Shown in pieces: positions 46,044 to 53,879 of a DNA stretch of 64,000 bases. This DNA comes from Acidovorax sp. sif1233 (GTDB taxonomy: Bacteria; Pseudomonadota; Gammaproteobacteria; Burkholderiales; Burkholderiaceae_C). Both the position numbers and the translations under genes were made by a program. Each line of letters begins with the position of its first letter. Within the stretch, counting starts at the first letter, position 1. The stretch spans positions 1 to 64,000 of the forward strand of contig NZ_JAHUWZ010000009.1 in NCBI RefSeq assembly GCF_019218755.1, written 5' to 3'. The notes beneath the pieces were generated by a model that was not told where the DNA came from, ran no database searches, and was given only the letters and a program-made list of their open reading frames with translations.

Positions 46044-47051
46044 TCAGCTCCCGTCGTCGTCGATGTCGTCCGGCTGCGCTGGCAGACTGGATGCGGGGCG
46101 CTCAGGGTCGTCGGCCACGGGCTTGAACCCATTGCCATTGCCCGCGGCGATGCGATGCAGCAGCGAGGCCAGCGGATCGGTCTTCTGCTGGTTGTCCTTC
46201 TCGTACAGGCCCAGGTGCTTGGCCAGCTTCTCGATGGCGTCCAGCTTGGAGTGCATCTTGACCTCGATGCCCTCCTTCGTCTGCTTGGCGCCTGCGTAGA
46301 GAGCTGCAGCGCGCGGGCTGAGCTGGCGGGTGTCCTTGAGCACCGTGCGTGCCTGGCCATCGCCGCCACAAATGGGGCAATCGGCCTTGGGCAGCAGCAG
46401 GGGGTTGAAGCCAATGCCGCCAGCTTCATCGAACTCGGCGGGGTTCTTGCCCTTCTCGACCCAGGCCTCGCGGTCGCGGTTCATCTCGCCCACGGTGCGC
46501 TGGTACTTGTGGCCCTCGCCATAGCAGCAGCGGCAGCAGCCGGTCTTCACCTCCACAAGGTCGCGCGCATCGGCGAAGGCCACATTGGCGATCTCCAGCA
46601 GCACCAGGTCCGCCGTCACGCCAGTGCGCGCCTGCTGGGCCAGCCGGGCTTCGGTGATCGCGGACTGGATGTACGGTTTTGACAGGTTCTCCGAGGCCAT
46701 CTGCCGCGCGGTGTCGGCGCTGTAGCCTGCGCGGATTGCTGCCTGCGTGGCGTTCAGGTCCACCAGATACTCGTCCACGAAACGCTGCTGTTTCGCGGTC
46801 AGTCCCAGTTTTGGCGTGTATGCGGTGCTATCAATTTCGACTGATGGCGCAGGCTTCGGAGCGGCGGCGGCGCGCTTCACCGCTGGGCGTGCTGGCGCCT
46901 TCTTCTGGGTGGCGGGAGCCTTGGGTGCGGTCTTGGCAGGTGCTGCCTTCTTTGCAGGTGCGGCTTTGCCTGCGGCCTTCTTAGGGGCAGCAGGCTTCGG
47001 CAGAGTCTTCTTGAGGGGCGCGGGCTTCTTGCCCGCAGGGGGTTTGGCCAT
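46044..47051 (-). CDS. terS: Terminase small subunit with histone-like tail and zinc ribbon
   Basis: A 335-residue protein, long for the family. Residues 1-75 are a Lys/Ala/Pro-rich, histone H1-like tail. About 80-130 is the DNA-binding core (LTAKQQRFVDEYLVDLNATQ then AAIRAGYSADTARQ) of Terminase_2. Further on CRCCYGEGH and CPICGGDG make a DnaJ-like zinc ribbon (about 170-235). The C-terminal region is helical. It recognises packaging sites and regulates TerL. First gene of the late region after motif copy 1. Confidence 0.85.
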   Translation of the reverse strand: MAKPPAGKKPAPLKKTLPKPAAPKKAAGKAAPAKKAAPAKTAPKAPATQKKAPARPAVKRAAAAPKPAPSVEIDSTAYTPKLGLTAKQQRFVDEYLVDLNATQAAIRAGYSADTARQMASENLSKPYIQSAITEARLAQQARTGVTADLVLLEIANVAFADARDLVEVKTGCCRCCYGEGHKYQRTVGEMNRDREAWVEKGKNPAEFDEAGGIGFNPLLLPKADCPICGGDGQARTVLKDTRQLSPRAAALYAGAKQTKEGIEVKMHSKLDAIEKLAKHLGLYEKDNQQKTDPLASLLHRIAAGNGNGFKPVADDPERPASSLPAQPDDIDDDGS

Positions 47052-47086
47052 GCCCGGGAGTGTTCCGGTGCATGGCTGCGCAGCCT

Positions 47087-47104
47087 AACCCTATGCTGGG
47101 CGGC
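47087..47104 (-). promoter_or_regulatory. Late promoter-like motif, copy 1 (terminase)
   Basis: Minus strand GCCGCCCAGCATAGGGTT, 36 bases before terS. It marks the boundary between the late region and the PIN gene. Confidence 0.65.
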
Positions 47105-47124
47105 ACATGAGCTGATGTGCGCAG

Positions 47125-48276
47125 TTACGCATGCGAGCTGATCTCTCTGCGTGCCAAGCGCGATTCCAGTTCTTCGACAAGTTTGCTCAACTTCCCAACC
47201 ACCGATGTGCCACGACCCACGACCGCTGCCCGGACGTGGTCCGCCATTTCCGAATCTGTGCGAAAGACATCGACATAGGGGGCATACATGGCATGAAGCG
47301 AGTCCGCATACACGCTGTCACTGAGCCCTTTTTGATTCCCACCAAAAAAGGCGTGCGCCAAGAATCTCCAGTCCGTGACGACCATTGCGTAGATTCCGGG
47401 GCATGCCGTCTTAATCTCCTCGAAAGAAAACTCGCGCGTAGGCAAGATGTCGCTCTTTTCAAAATGCGTGGCAACAATTTCCCGAACCATCGCCTCCTCC
47501 CATTTCCGCCAACCCGCGCGCTTTTCAACTTCCGTTTCAGATAGCCGGCTAACTCGTTCTGCCATCACGCGCGAAGCCCTCCCATTTGCTTCGCTAGCTT
47601 CCCGAACAATTCTGCGTAGCCTTGCAGCAAACTCGGGGGCAACATCGATTGAGGAAGCCAAGCGTTCAAAATCGTTCAAGGCATCGAAATATGCATCGGT
47701 CAGCTGATTCCATGTAATTTTTTCTCGGGCGGCATCAATAAATTGCCGCTCTAACCCGGGAGGGCACGTTATCTTTCCGCGCTTAAGCAATTCGGCAACC
47801 TTGGCTGCATTCTCCTCGCGGTACATGCGCACCAGCTCCGGCAACGCCCTTCTTCTGAGCTCTCTACTTGCACCCCTTTCGCTGAGCTTCAGATTTGCTC
47901 TGGTCGTGCAATCACGCATCGTGAACTCGAGAGTGGGTAGCCAACGACCGCGTGGATCTACAACCGACGTAGGGGGGCATACACCTGCGTTAAGCGCGTG
48001 GACCTCAGCTTTCCCAACGTCGACTATCGACTGAAGAGCACGATTTCCGCATAGTTCACGCAACAAAGCCAACTTCTGTATTGCCAGAAAGACGGACTGC
48101 GAGTTCAGCGGCATCAGTTCAGAAATATGCGCTGAAGAAAAGTAGACGCAGATCCTTTTCTCCGCAACTGCAGTGCGAAGATACGCGAGTGTTTCCCTTA
48201 AGGCTGGCTCCCTGTCCAATAGTTTCGTGTTTGTGAGGTTCGAGTAATCAGAACTGTCGAGATATAGAGAAAGCAT
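47125..48276 (-). CDS. PIN-like domain protein (candidate defence/moron gene)
   Basis: A 383-residue protein. The N-terminus (MLSLYLDSSDYSNLTN) supplies a first acidic site, SSAHISEL a second, and the C-terminal region DSLHAMYAPYVDVFRTDSEM the motif typical of large PIN-like proteins, where H, D and the final TD cluster lie near the active site. PIN domains are metal-dependent RNases; this large form occurs in stand-alone and defence-associated genes. GC is lower than the flanks. No antitoxin gene is adjacent. ATG at 48276; a GTG one codon earlier is possible. Confidence 0.6.
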   Translation of the reverse strand: MLSLYLDSSDYSNLTNTKLLDREPALRETLAYLRTAVAEKRICVYFSSAHISELMPLNSQSVFLAIQKLALLRELCGNRALQSIVDVGKAEVHALNAGVCPPTSVVDPRGRWLPTLEFTMRDCTTRANLKLSERGASRELRRRALPELVRMYREENAAKVAELLKRGKITCPPGLERQFIDAAREKITWNQLTDAYFDALNDFERLASSIDVAPEFAARLRRIVREASEANGRASRVMAERVSRLSETEVEKRAGWRKWEEAMVREIVATHFEKSDILPTREFSFEEIKTACPGIYAMVVTDWRFLAHAFFGGNQKGLSDSVYADSLHAMYAPYVDVFRTDSEMADHVRAAVVGRGTSVVGKLSKLVEELESRLARREISSHA

Positions 48277-48309
48277 CACGGCACCGCTTAGTCAACCAAA
48301 GCCACATTT

Positions 48310-48996
48310 TCACCGCCACAAGAGCCCCGGATGCCGGGCCACGAACCTCCGCAAGAACTCCAGACCCCTACCCGTCACCCGCGCCACGCGGCTGAGCTGG
48401 CGCCCGTTGGTTTTCGTGTCGTAGTGGTGCACGGCTTCCTTGAAATAGCCCTGGGCCACGTAGCGCGCGGCCGGGGCGTTATCGGGCAGGATCACCCCCT
48501 TCTCGCGCAGCGCCCGCTCCAGCTTGCGCACAGGCACGCCGATGGTTTTGGCAGCGTCGCGCACCAGGACCGTGCCGTCGGCGTTCAGCATCGCGTCGGC
48601 GTAGACCACCTTGGGGCGGGCGGCGGCCAGCGCGGCCTGCTGCAGCTCGATCTGCTCTTGCTGCTCGGCGGCCAGGCGCAGGGCCTGGGCGAAGCTCTGC
48701 GGCACGCGGCCGGCCTCCAGCTCCTGCCAGCGCTTCACCACCTTCATGCGCGCCACCGGGTCGTAGCCCAGCAGCAGGGTGAGGCAGGTGTCCTTCTCGA
48801 GGGCGAATTCCTCGTAGGTCTGGCCGTTCTGGGGGTGTCTCCAATTCTGGATGGCCCCGCCGAACAGGGCGCCCAGCTGGTCACGCAGCGCGCGGATGTC
48901 GCGCATGACGTGGAAGTGCTCCTTGCCCACCAGGCCGGCGATCTCCCGGCTGGTCATGGTCAGCGGGCTGCCCGCCAGGTGTGTGAGTGCGTTCAT
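48310..48996 (-). CDS. Rha/KilAC-type antirepressor
   Basis: A 228-residue protein. The N-terminal Rha domain (TMTSREIAGLVGKEHFHVMR then DIRAL) is DNA-binding. The C-terminal KilAC domain covers about 125-228 (VVYADAMLNADGTVLVRDAAKTI). Proteins with this pairing are phage antirepressors. It ends the leftward early operon. ATG at 48996. Confidence 0.85.
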   Translation of the reverse strand: MNALTHLAGSPLTMTSREIAGLVGKEHFHVMRDIRALRDQLGALFGGAIQNWRHPQNGQTYEEFALEKDTCLTLLLGYDPVARMKVVKRWQELEAGRVPQSFAQALRLAAEQQEQIELQQAALAAARPKVVYADAMLNADGTVLVRDAAKTIGVPVRKLERALREKGVILPDNAPAARYVAQGYFKEAVHHYDTKTNGRQLSRVARVTGRGLEFLRRFVARHPGLLWR

Positions 48997-49013
48997 GGGG
49001 GTCTTCCTTCCTG

Positions 49014-49535
49014 CTATGCGATCAGGGTGCCCTGGCGGTCGTCCGCCTTCAGGGACGCCTTCAGGGCCTTGATTTCCCGGCCCTGCTTCTCCACCACGGC
49101 GGCCAGCTCAGTGGCCAGGAACAGGTGGGCCTTGGTGCTCTCGATCACGCGGGCGTCCTCCGCGAAACCACCCAGCGCGCGGGCCGCGCGGCGTGCCTCA
49201 GTGGGCGTCAGGCGGACCATGGCGTCGCCAAGTTCCAGCTTCACCCACCCGTCCGACAGCATGGTGCAGCTCAGCTCGCGCGGCTCCGGGTAGCTCTCGA
49301 CAAGCTCATAGATCCCGCGCAACAGGCGCTTGAGCTTGCCGTCATCCACCAGGGCGCGCAGGCGGTCGTCCACGATGGTCAGCTTCAGGCCCGTCAACTC
49401 CGCCACCGTATCGCGGGTGGCGATCTGATCCAGCTCGCGCAGGTCGCGCACGGCGTCGAACACCCGCTGGGTGCTGGTGATGTTCTTGGCTGGCTCTGCC
49501 GCGGCATCGGGTTGCTGGGAGGTGGTTTCAGTCAT
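49014..49535 (-). CDS. Putative winged-helix DNA-binding protein
   Basis: A 173-residue protein; ATG at 49535 overlaps the preceding stop (ATGA). Residues 24-75 (TQRVFDAVRDLRELDQIATRDTVA, then LTIVDDRLRALVDDGKLKRL) form a probable winged helix, followed by a helical part. Similar proteins are in early operons of Burkholderia phages. No enzymatic motif. Confidence 0.6.
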   Translation of the reverse strand: MTETTSQQPDAAAEPAKNITSTQRVFDAVRDLRELDQIATRDTVAELTGLKLTIVDDRLRALVDDGKLKRLLRGIYELVESYPEPRELSCTMLSDGWVKLELGDAMVRLTPTEARRAARALGGFAEDARVIESTKAHLFLATELAAVVEKQGREIKALKASLKADDRQGTLIA

Positions 49536-50050
49536 GAGGCCTCGTCGGTGGGGTACTGCGGAATGCGTGCGGGCCACAGGCCCAGGGTGTTGAGCTGGCG
49601 GCGCGTCTGCGCAGCCATGGCGCGGCCCAGGTCGATGTGGGCCTGGCGTCCGCCGGCAATCAGGCGGTATTGATCGAATGCGACGTGGCAGCCCTCGATG
49701 CCGGGGCGGGTGCAGCACAGGGGCATGGCGCGGCGGTCGTCCCGCTTCAGGCCCTTGCCCTTGCCGTCGTTCTCGTGGGCGTGCTGGCTATAGCCTGCGA
49801 TGCCGCAGTGCGCGCACGGGAGACTGGCCACTGCGCGGCGGTACTGCTCGCTGCGCAAGGGTGCGGGGCTCTTGCGCATGGGCATGCCGGTGCTGCAGCC
49901 GACCATCAGAGCAGCGCGCGGCACTACGCTTTTGATAGCTGCATGCGCACGCGCATCAAGGCGTGCGTCTCGATCCGACTGGGATTTCGCGGTGGTGCTG
50001 CTGGCACGCGGCCAGGCCGAGCGCTTCATGGGGGTGCGGCGGGTCAGCAC
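49532..50050 (-). CDS. HNH-like nuclease / recombination-enhancement type protein
   Basis: A 172-residue protein. A zinc-binding pattern is visible: PCAHCG, then HAHENDGKGKGLKRDDRRAM, then PLC and GCHVAFDQ. This order is that of Ref/DUF968-like HNH proteins found near phage recombination genes. The N-terminal 60 residues are basic. Exact family not certain. Confidence 0.65.
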   Translation of the reverse strand: MLTRRTPMKRSAWPRASSTTAKSQSDRDARLDARAHAAIKSVVPRAALMVGCSTGMPMRKSPAPLRSEQYRRAVASLPCAHCGIAGYSQHAHENDGKGKGLKRDDRRAMPLCCTRPGIEGCHVAFDQYRLIAGGRQAHIDLGRAMAAQTRRQLNTLGLWPARIPQYPTDEAS

Positions 50051-50343
50051 CGCGGCACCTCGGCAGAGATCCGGCGGCCATCCGGCGCGTGCACCAGCAG
50101 GCGGGTGCAGTACCCGTGCTGGATCTGCTCTACGGCAACCCGGTATTCGCCGAATCGCCCCCTCACGGTAGGTGGTGGCGTGCGCAAGCGCTGGCTGCCC
50201 CAGGGCGTCTCTGGCTGGACCACGTCCAGCAGCCGCTGCAGCATGGCGTACGGCTCCACCAGGGCGCTATTGCGCAGCTTCGCGGCGGCGGCTGCACGGC
50301 GGTTGAATGCCGGGCGCTTGACTGTGACGCGGCGGCTCAGCAT
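50044..50343 (-). CDS. Hypothetical early protein
   Basis: A 99-residue basic protein starting MLSRRVTVKRPAFNRRAAAA; the start overlaps the preceding stop by 7 bases. A helix is followed by a beta part (GRFGEYRVAVEQIQHGYCTR). It could be a small DNA-associated protein. No family recognised. Confidence 0.55.
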   Translation of the reverse strand: MLSRRVTVKRPAFNRRAAAAAKLRNSALVEPYAMLQRLLDVVQPETPWGSQRLRTPPPTVRGRFGEYRVAVEQIQHGYCTRLLVHAPDGRRISAEVPRC

Positions 50344-50606
50344 GGAGCCCCCTGCCCTGCCCGGACCTGCATTTCGGCATCGGAACGCAACTCGGCCTCG
50401 GCCAGCGCCACCACACCGGCCGGGGTCTGGCGGCGGAAGCGCACCGCCGCAGTCAGCAGGTAGCGGCGCTGGGCCGGCGTCATCTCGTAGGGCTGCTCCT
50501 GCGTGGCGCACGCGGCCATGTCCTTGGCGAAGCGCTTGGTACCGCTGCCGGGCGGGAAGGTGCACGCAACCAGGGCGCGGGCGATGGTCTTTTCGTTTTC
50601 GGTCAC
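50337..50606 (-). CDS. Hypothetical early protein
   Basis: An 89-residue helical protein; GTG at 50606 overlaps the preceding stop (GTGA). It contains MTPAQRRYLLTAAVRFRRQT, a helix common in small phage early proteins. Function unknown. Confidence 0.55.
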   Translation of the reverse strand: MTENEKTIARALVACTFPPGSGTKRFAKDMAACATQEQPYEMTPAQRRYLLTAAVRFRRQTPAGVVALAEAELRSDAEMQVRAGQGAPC

Positions 50607-50935
50607 CGGGTCGCTCCTTCCAGACGGCGGTTGTTCGCGTTTTCGCTGCGCCAGACCTCCACGCGCAGGCGCGCGGCCTCCAGGCGCCAGCGCAGCAGCT
50701 CTTCACGCTCGATGGCGGCCTTGATGCCCGCCAGCACCTCGATGTATTCGGGGTGGCTGTATGCGAACTGCTCCCGTGCCGCAATGGCCTTCTCGGTGCA
50801 GGCATTCATCAACAGCGCCTTCTTGCTCTTGCGGAAGTGCTCCAGGTGGGACCGTTCGGCCTTGGCCTGGGCGAACTCCTTGGATTTCTCGATCAGGTAG
50901 TCCACCGCCTTGTTCGGGTCGATCAGGTCAGCCAT
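50603..50935 (-). CDS. Hypothetical early protein
   Basis: A 110-residue charged, mostly helical protein: MADLIDPNKAVDYLIEKSKE, then KSKKALLMN and SHPEYIEVLAGIKAAIEREE. The HPEYIEVL segment recurs in early proteins encoded by proteobacterial prophages next to RuvC-like resolvases. Function not known. Confidence 0.6.
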   Translation of the reverse strand: MADLIDPNKAVDYLIEKSKEFAQAKAERSHLEHFRKSKKALLMNACTEKAIAAREQFAYSHPEYIEVLAGIKAAIEREELLRWRLEAARLRVEVWRSENANNRRLEGATR

Positions 50936-51371
50936 GGATTGCCCCCTGAGAGCGACGGAACGTCCACGCCACCATGGCGGCGTCACGCTCGTGCTGGTTG
51001 CTGCTGGCCTGCCAGCCGGTGTAAACCGCGAAGTTCTCCGCGCCGCGCTTCGGACCCTTGGCGGCCGGGCTGATGCCGTGGGCCGGGATGCCCAGCTCTT
51101 CGCACACGTCGGTGATGAGGCGGCACCACGCATCCACCTGGCCCAGGCTGCGCGCCGTAGCCAGCGCAACGCCCCGGGCGGCCTTGGCCTGCGCGGTCCA
51201 GGCGTGGGACTGCAGGCGCGAGTCCTCGAAGATCACCCGCGCGGGCGAGGCCTCCCGGATGGTGCGCTCGATGAGAGCGGGGCCGATGGTGTCCAGGCGC
51301 GTCAGCACGCCATCAACGAACGTGGCCACGCCAGTGTTGGCCCCCGGGTCAATGCCAAGGATGAGACTCAT
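50928..51371 (-). CDS. RuvC-like Holliday junction resolvase
   Basis: A 147-residue RNaseH-fold nuclease. GIDPGANTGVA carries the first catalytic Asp, VIFEDSR the Glu/Asp pair, and NQHERDAAMVAW the last acidic residue. Phage RuvC-like enzymes resolve branched DNA before packaging. ATG overlaps its neighbour (ATGA). Length normal. Confidence 0.8.
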   Translation of the reverse strand: MSLILGIDPGANTGVATFVDGVLTRLDTIGPALIERTIREASPARVIFEDSRLQSHAWTAQAKAARGVALATARSLGQVDAWCRLITDVCEELGIPAHGISPAAKGPKRGAENFAVYTGWQASSNQHERDAAMVAWTFRRSQGAIHG

Positions 51372-51904
51372 GTCCGCCCTCCCGAGATCAGCCCGGAGAA
51401 CATCCCGCCGGCGGCGCGCACCGCGATGGACTCGCCGCGGCGGTACTTGCTCAGGACCGACGTGCTCACGCCCAGTTCCTCGGCCAGCGCAATGCCGGTC
51501 TTCTCGCTGGTCTGCACGTAGTTGACTTGCTCGGGGGTAAGCGCCGCTCGCTGACGACCTATCGCTCGGTTGGCCAGGATGCGGTTGGTCTGCCCCTTGA
51601 ACTTGCCGGTGCGCTGCAGCCAGGCGCCATAGTCAACCTCGCTGGTGCACTTGATGTGCCCCGGGAAGCAACAGGCGCGCTCGTCGCAGGATCCGTACAC
51701 GCGGTAGCCCTCGGGCACGGCCTTCTGGTTGATGCAATGCCACACCGCGCGCATGCCGCACTGCGTGCGCATCTCGCCTGCGGCCCGGGTGTAGTCCGGG
51801 GCGTAGATGTTCGGGCGGCCATCAGGACGCAATGCCCCGCGCCACAGCCAGTGGCCATCGCCGGTGATGACGCAGCGGCCCTTGATCTCTTCGAGCGTTC
51901 TCAT
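51368..51904 (-). CDS. HNH-like protein with C-terminal helix-turn-helix
   Basis: A 178-residue protein. Residues 10-85 resemble phage HNH proteins (VITGDGHWLWRGA, VYGSCDERACCFPGHIKCTS), with Cys pairs that may bind zinc. About 120-160 is a helix-turn-helix (TPEQVNYVQTSEKTGIALAE then LGVSTSVLSKYRRGE). It may be a homing nuclease or a regulator. The canonical HNH His is not clear, so activity is uncertain. Confidence 0.6.
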   Translation of the reverse strand: MRTLEEIKGRCVITGDGHWLWRGALRPDGRPNIYAPDYTRAAGEMRTQCGMRAVWHCINQKAVPEGYRVYGSCDERACCFPGHIKCTSEVDYGAWLQRTGKFKGQTNRILANRAIGRQRAALTPEQVNYVQTSEKTGIALAEELGVSTSVLSKYRRGESIAVRAAGGMFSGLISGGRT

Positions 51905-52218
51905 GCAGCACCACCCTTCCCGCGCGGGAAACGCAGCTTGCCCACGGCATTGCGTTCCAGAAAGCCCAGGCGCACCAACGTGCGGATGTGCCAGTCAGCG
52001 CTGGAGAGCGCCAAGCCGAAGCGCACGGCGACGTTGTGCACGGGCGGGAGCTGGTCGTTCTCGGCCAGGAAGGTGCGCATGTACTCCAGCACCTGCAGCT
52101 GCAGGCTTGAGGCGACGGCGGCCTTCTGGCGGCGCAGCGTGGAGCGCGCTGGCTGCGAGCCAGGGCGCAGGCGGGCCGCGATATCGTTCGCTTCCTGCAT
52201 GAAGTTGCTCACTGCCAT
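51901..52218 (-). CDS. Winged-helix DNA-binding protein
   Basis: A 105-residue protein. Residues 40-95 (LQVLEYMRTFLAENDQLPPV then NVAVRFGLALSSADWHIRTL) form a LexA-N-type winged helix. It overlaps the P-like gene end by 10 bases. Likely an early regulator. Confidence 0.65.
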   Translation of the reverse strand: MAVSNFMQEANDIAARLRPGSQPARSTLRRQKAAVASSLQLQVLEYMRTFLAENDQLPPVHNVAVRFGLALSSADWHIRTLVRLGFLERNAVGKLRFPRGKGGAA

Positions 52219-52751
52219 GACATACGTCCTTCCAGGCCGAGGGCCAAGCGTGCATCCCGCAGGGCGGCACAGGAGACACTGCGATCTCCCGCCACCGCGC
52301 GCGCCACGATGCGGCGAGCCCAGTCCTTGCCGTCGCACCGCGGCTCCACCTGCACATCCACCGGCATGACCTCGGGCGCCGGCAGGCGCTTCCAGCCCTC
52401 CAGCTCGGCCACGGTCTGGCGCGGCATGGCCGCATCGCACAGCTTCTCGAACTGCGGCAGCGAAGGCGGGTACTCGGGGTGCGTGGCTTTCAGACGCTCG
52501 GCGGCCAGCTCGATGATGGGGCCGGGGTACTTGGCCAATGCCGCCGACCAGACGCGCAGCGCGGCCAGCACACCCTTGTCCTTGCCCGCCTCGTTCAGCT
52601 CGCCGGTAGCGAACTTGCCCGCGAACACATTGCCGTACTTGCCGTGCAGGACCAGGAACAGCTTGCGCACGGTGGTGTCCTGTTGGTCGGCCTCGTGGCC
52701 GGTGTGGCCGTGCAGCTGCTCATCGGCCATGGTTGCGATTTCGCGGCTCAT
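52209..52751 (-). CDS. Lambda P-like replication protein (helicase loader)
   Basis: A 180-residue protein. KLFLVLHGKYGNVFAGKF, then VWSAALAKYPGPIIELAAER and HPEYPPSLPQFEKLC follow the lambda P pattern, in which a helicase-loading domain has a W-x-x-AL repeat and a YPPSLPQF segment. It should bring host DnaB to the initiator. It follows the O-like initiator, overlapping by 4 bases (ATGA). Confidence 0.7.
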   Translation of the reverse strand: MSREIATMADEQLHGHTGHEADQQDTTVRKLFLVLHGKYGNVFAGKFATGELNEAGKDKGVLAALRVWSAALAKYPGPIIELAAERLKATHPEYPPSLPQFEKLCDAAMPRQTVAELEGWKRLPAPEVMPVDVQVEPRCDGKDWARRIVARAVAGDRSVSCAALRDARLALGLEGRMSWQ

Positions 52752-53680
52752 ACCCGGACTCCCTCGAAGATGGCGGCATGCGCGCCAGCGAACTTGTGCG
52801 CGGACTGCGCAGGCGGCGGCGTGGGCGGGGCTGCGCCGGTCTGGCACTGCGTTGCCCACTTCTCGGCGTCGGAAAGCAGCAGCTTGACGGGGTGCATCTG
52901 GTTGAGCACAAACGGCTCCTGCACCTTCGCCACGTAGTGGTACGCCACGCGGGCAGCGCGCTCCGCCCCCACCCGGTCGATCACCTTCGACATTTGCGCA
53001 GCCACCATGGCGTTCCACATCGGCCAGGCGCCGTAGCGGCCGTGGTAGGCGATGGCATACGCGCACCAGGCATCGTGGGTTTTGGCTTTGTCGCCGGGGT
53101 AGCGCAGCTCGGCGGGGATCTCGTGGATCACCCCCTTCTTGTCCGTCACCCTCATCGGCTCGGCCACGGCGTCAGCCTTGGCTGAGATAGGTGTAGTAGT
53201 CTTGTGTGTAGTCTCTGTACTTATGTCGGATTGCGCTTTGCGCAGTTCGTCGAACGACGATTTCGCAGTTCGAGTGCGACGCTTTCCGCACTTCGCGGGT
53301 TGCGTTTTCCGCATTTCCCGAAATGCGTTTTCGTCGTTCGGGAATTGCGCTTTTGTCCATACCTCGTAGGCGGCGTCAATGACGTCCGGAACGAGCTTGA
53401 AATAGACCTTGTGCTCCAAGCGGCGATTCGTCTCCACGAGGTAGCCCCCGTCGCGCAGCTGAGCCCGCGCCGTGGCCTGTTCGCGGTACGACAAGCCCGT
53501 CTCTTCTTCGAGTTCTCCGGAGGTCTTGTAGATGCCCAACTCGCTGTCGCTGCCACGCCCGTGCCAGTAGTGGAGCTGGGCGAACAGAATGGCGGCGTTC
53601 ACGCTTCCGAAGAAGCGCGCAAGGCGCGGGTAATAGGCCACCGGGCGGCCAACATGGGAAAGGGATGCGAACAGGCTCAT
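52748..53680 (-). CDS. O-like replication initiator
   Basis: A 310-residue protein. An N-terminal winged helix is visible (AILFAQLHYWHGRGSDSELG, then KTSGELEEETGLSYREQATA), as in phage replication initiators. A basic middle (105-150) is encoded by 23-bp DNA repeats, likely the origin. The C-terminal half (about 190-280) is helical and probably contacts the P-like protein. The layout copies lambda O, where the origin lies inside the gene. Confidence 0.72.
   Translation of the reverse strand: MSLFASLSHVGRPVAYYPRLARFFGSVNAAILFAQLHYWHGRGSDSELGIYKTSGELEEETGLSYREQATARAQLRDGGYLVETNRRLEHKVYFKLVPDVIDAAYEVWTKAQFPNDENAFREMRKTQPAKCGKRRTRTAKSSFDELRKAQSDISTETTHKTTTPISAKADAVAEPMRVTDKKGVIHEIPAELRYPGDKAKTHDAWCAYAIAYHGRYGAWPMWNAMVAAQMSKVIDRVGAERAARVAYHYVAKVQEPFVLNQMHPVKLLLSDAEKWATQCQTGAAPPTPPPAQSAHKFAGAHAAIFEGVRV
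53229..53340. repeat. 23-bp iterons inside the initiator gene (likely replication origin)
   Basis: On the plus strand a core (GCGCTTTGCGCAGTTC and relatives, consensus TTTCCGCANTTC) ends at 53248, 53271, 53294 and 53317, exactly 23 bp apart. A weaker fifth copy is at 53325-53340. Twenty-three is not a multiple of three, so protein repetition does not explain it. The DNA on the left (about 53187-53227) is less GC-rich. Four iterons in the O gene is the lambda ori arrangement. Confidence 0.75.
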
Positions 53681-53687
53681 CAGTGCC

Positions 53688-53879
53688 CTACCCCCGTACC
53701 ACGGCGCGCCGGCCGCCAGTGCGCTTCACCGCCTCTTCGCGGCCGAACTGGGCCGCCTGGTGCGCGCGCCCTGCTTCATGCGCAGGCGTGCCAGCCTGGG
53801 CGGAATGGATGTTGCTGTGCCCTACCCGGCGGAAGCTGGGAGGCTGGGTCAAGAGCTTGTCGCGTTTCCAGAGGCTCAT
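53688..53879 (-). CDS. Hypothetical small early protein
   Basis: A 63-residue basic protein with its ATG overlapping the preceding stop (ATGA). It contains KRDKLLTQPPSFRRVGHSNI. No family recognised; the chain of overlaps supports expression. Confidence 0.5.
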   Translation of the reverse strand: MSLWKRDKLLTQPPSFRRVGHSNIHSAQAGTPAHEAGRAHQAAQFGREEAVKRTGGRRAVVRG

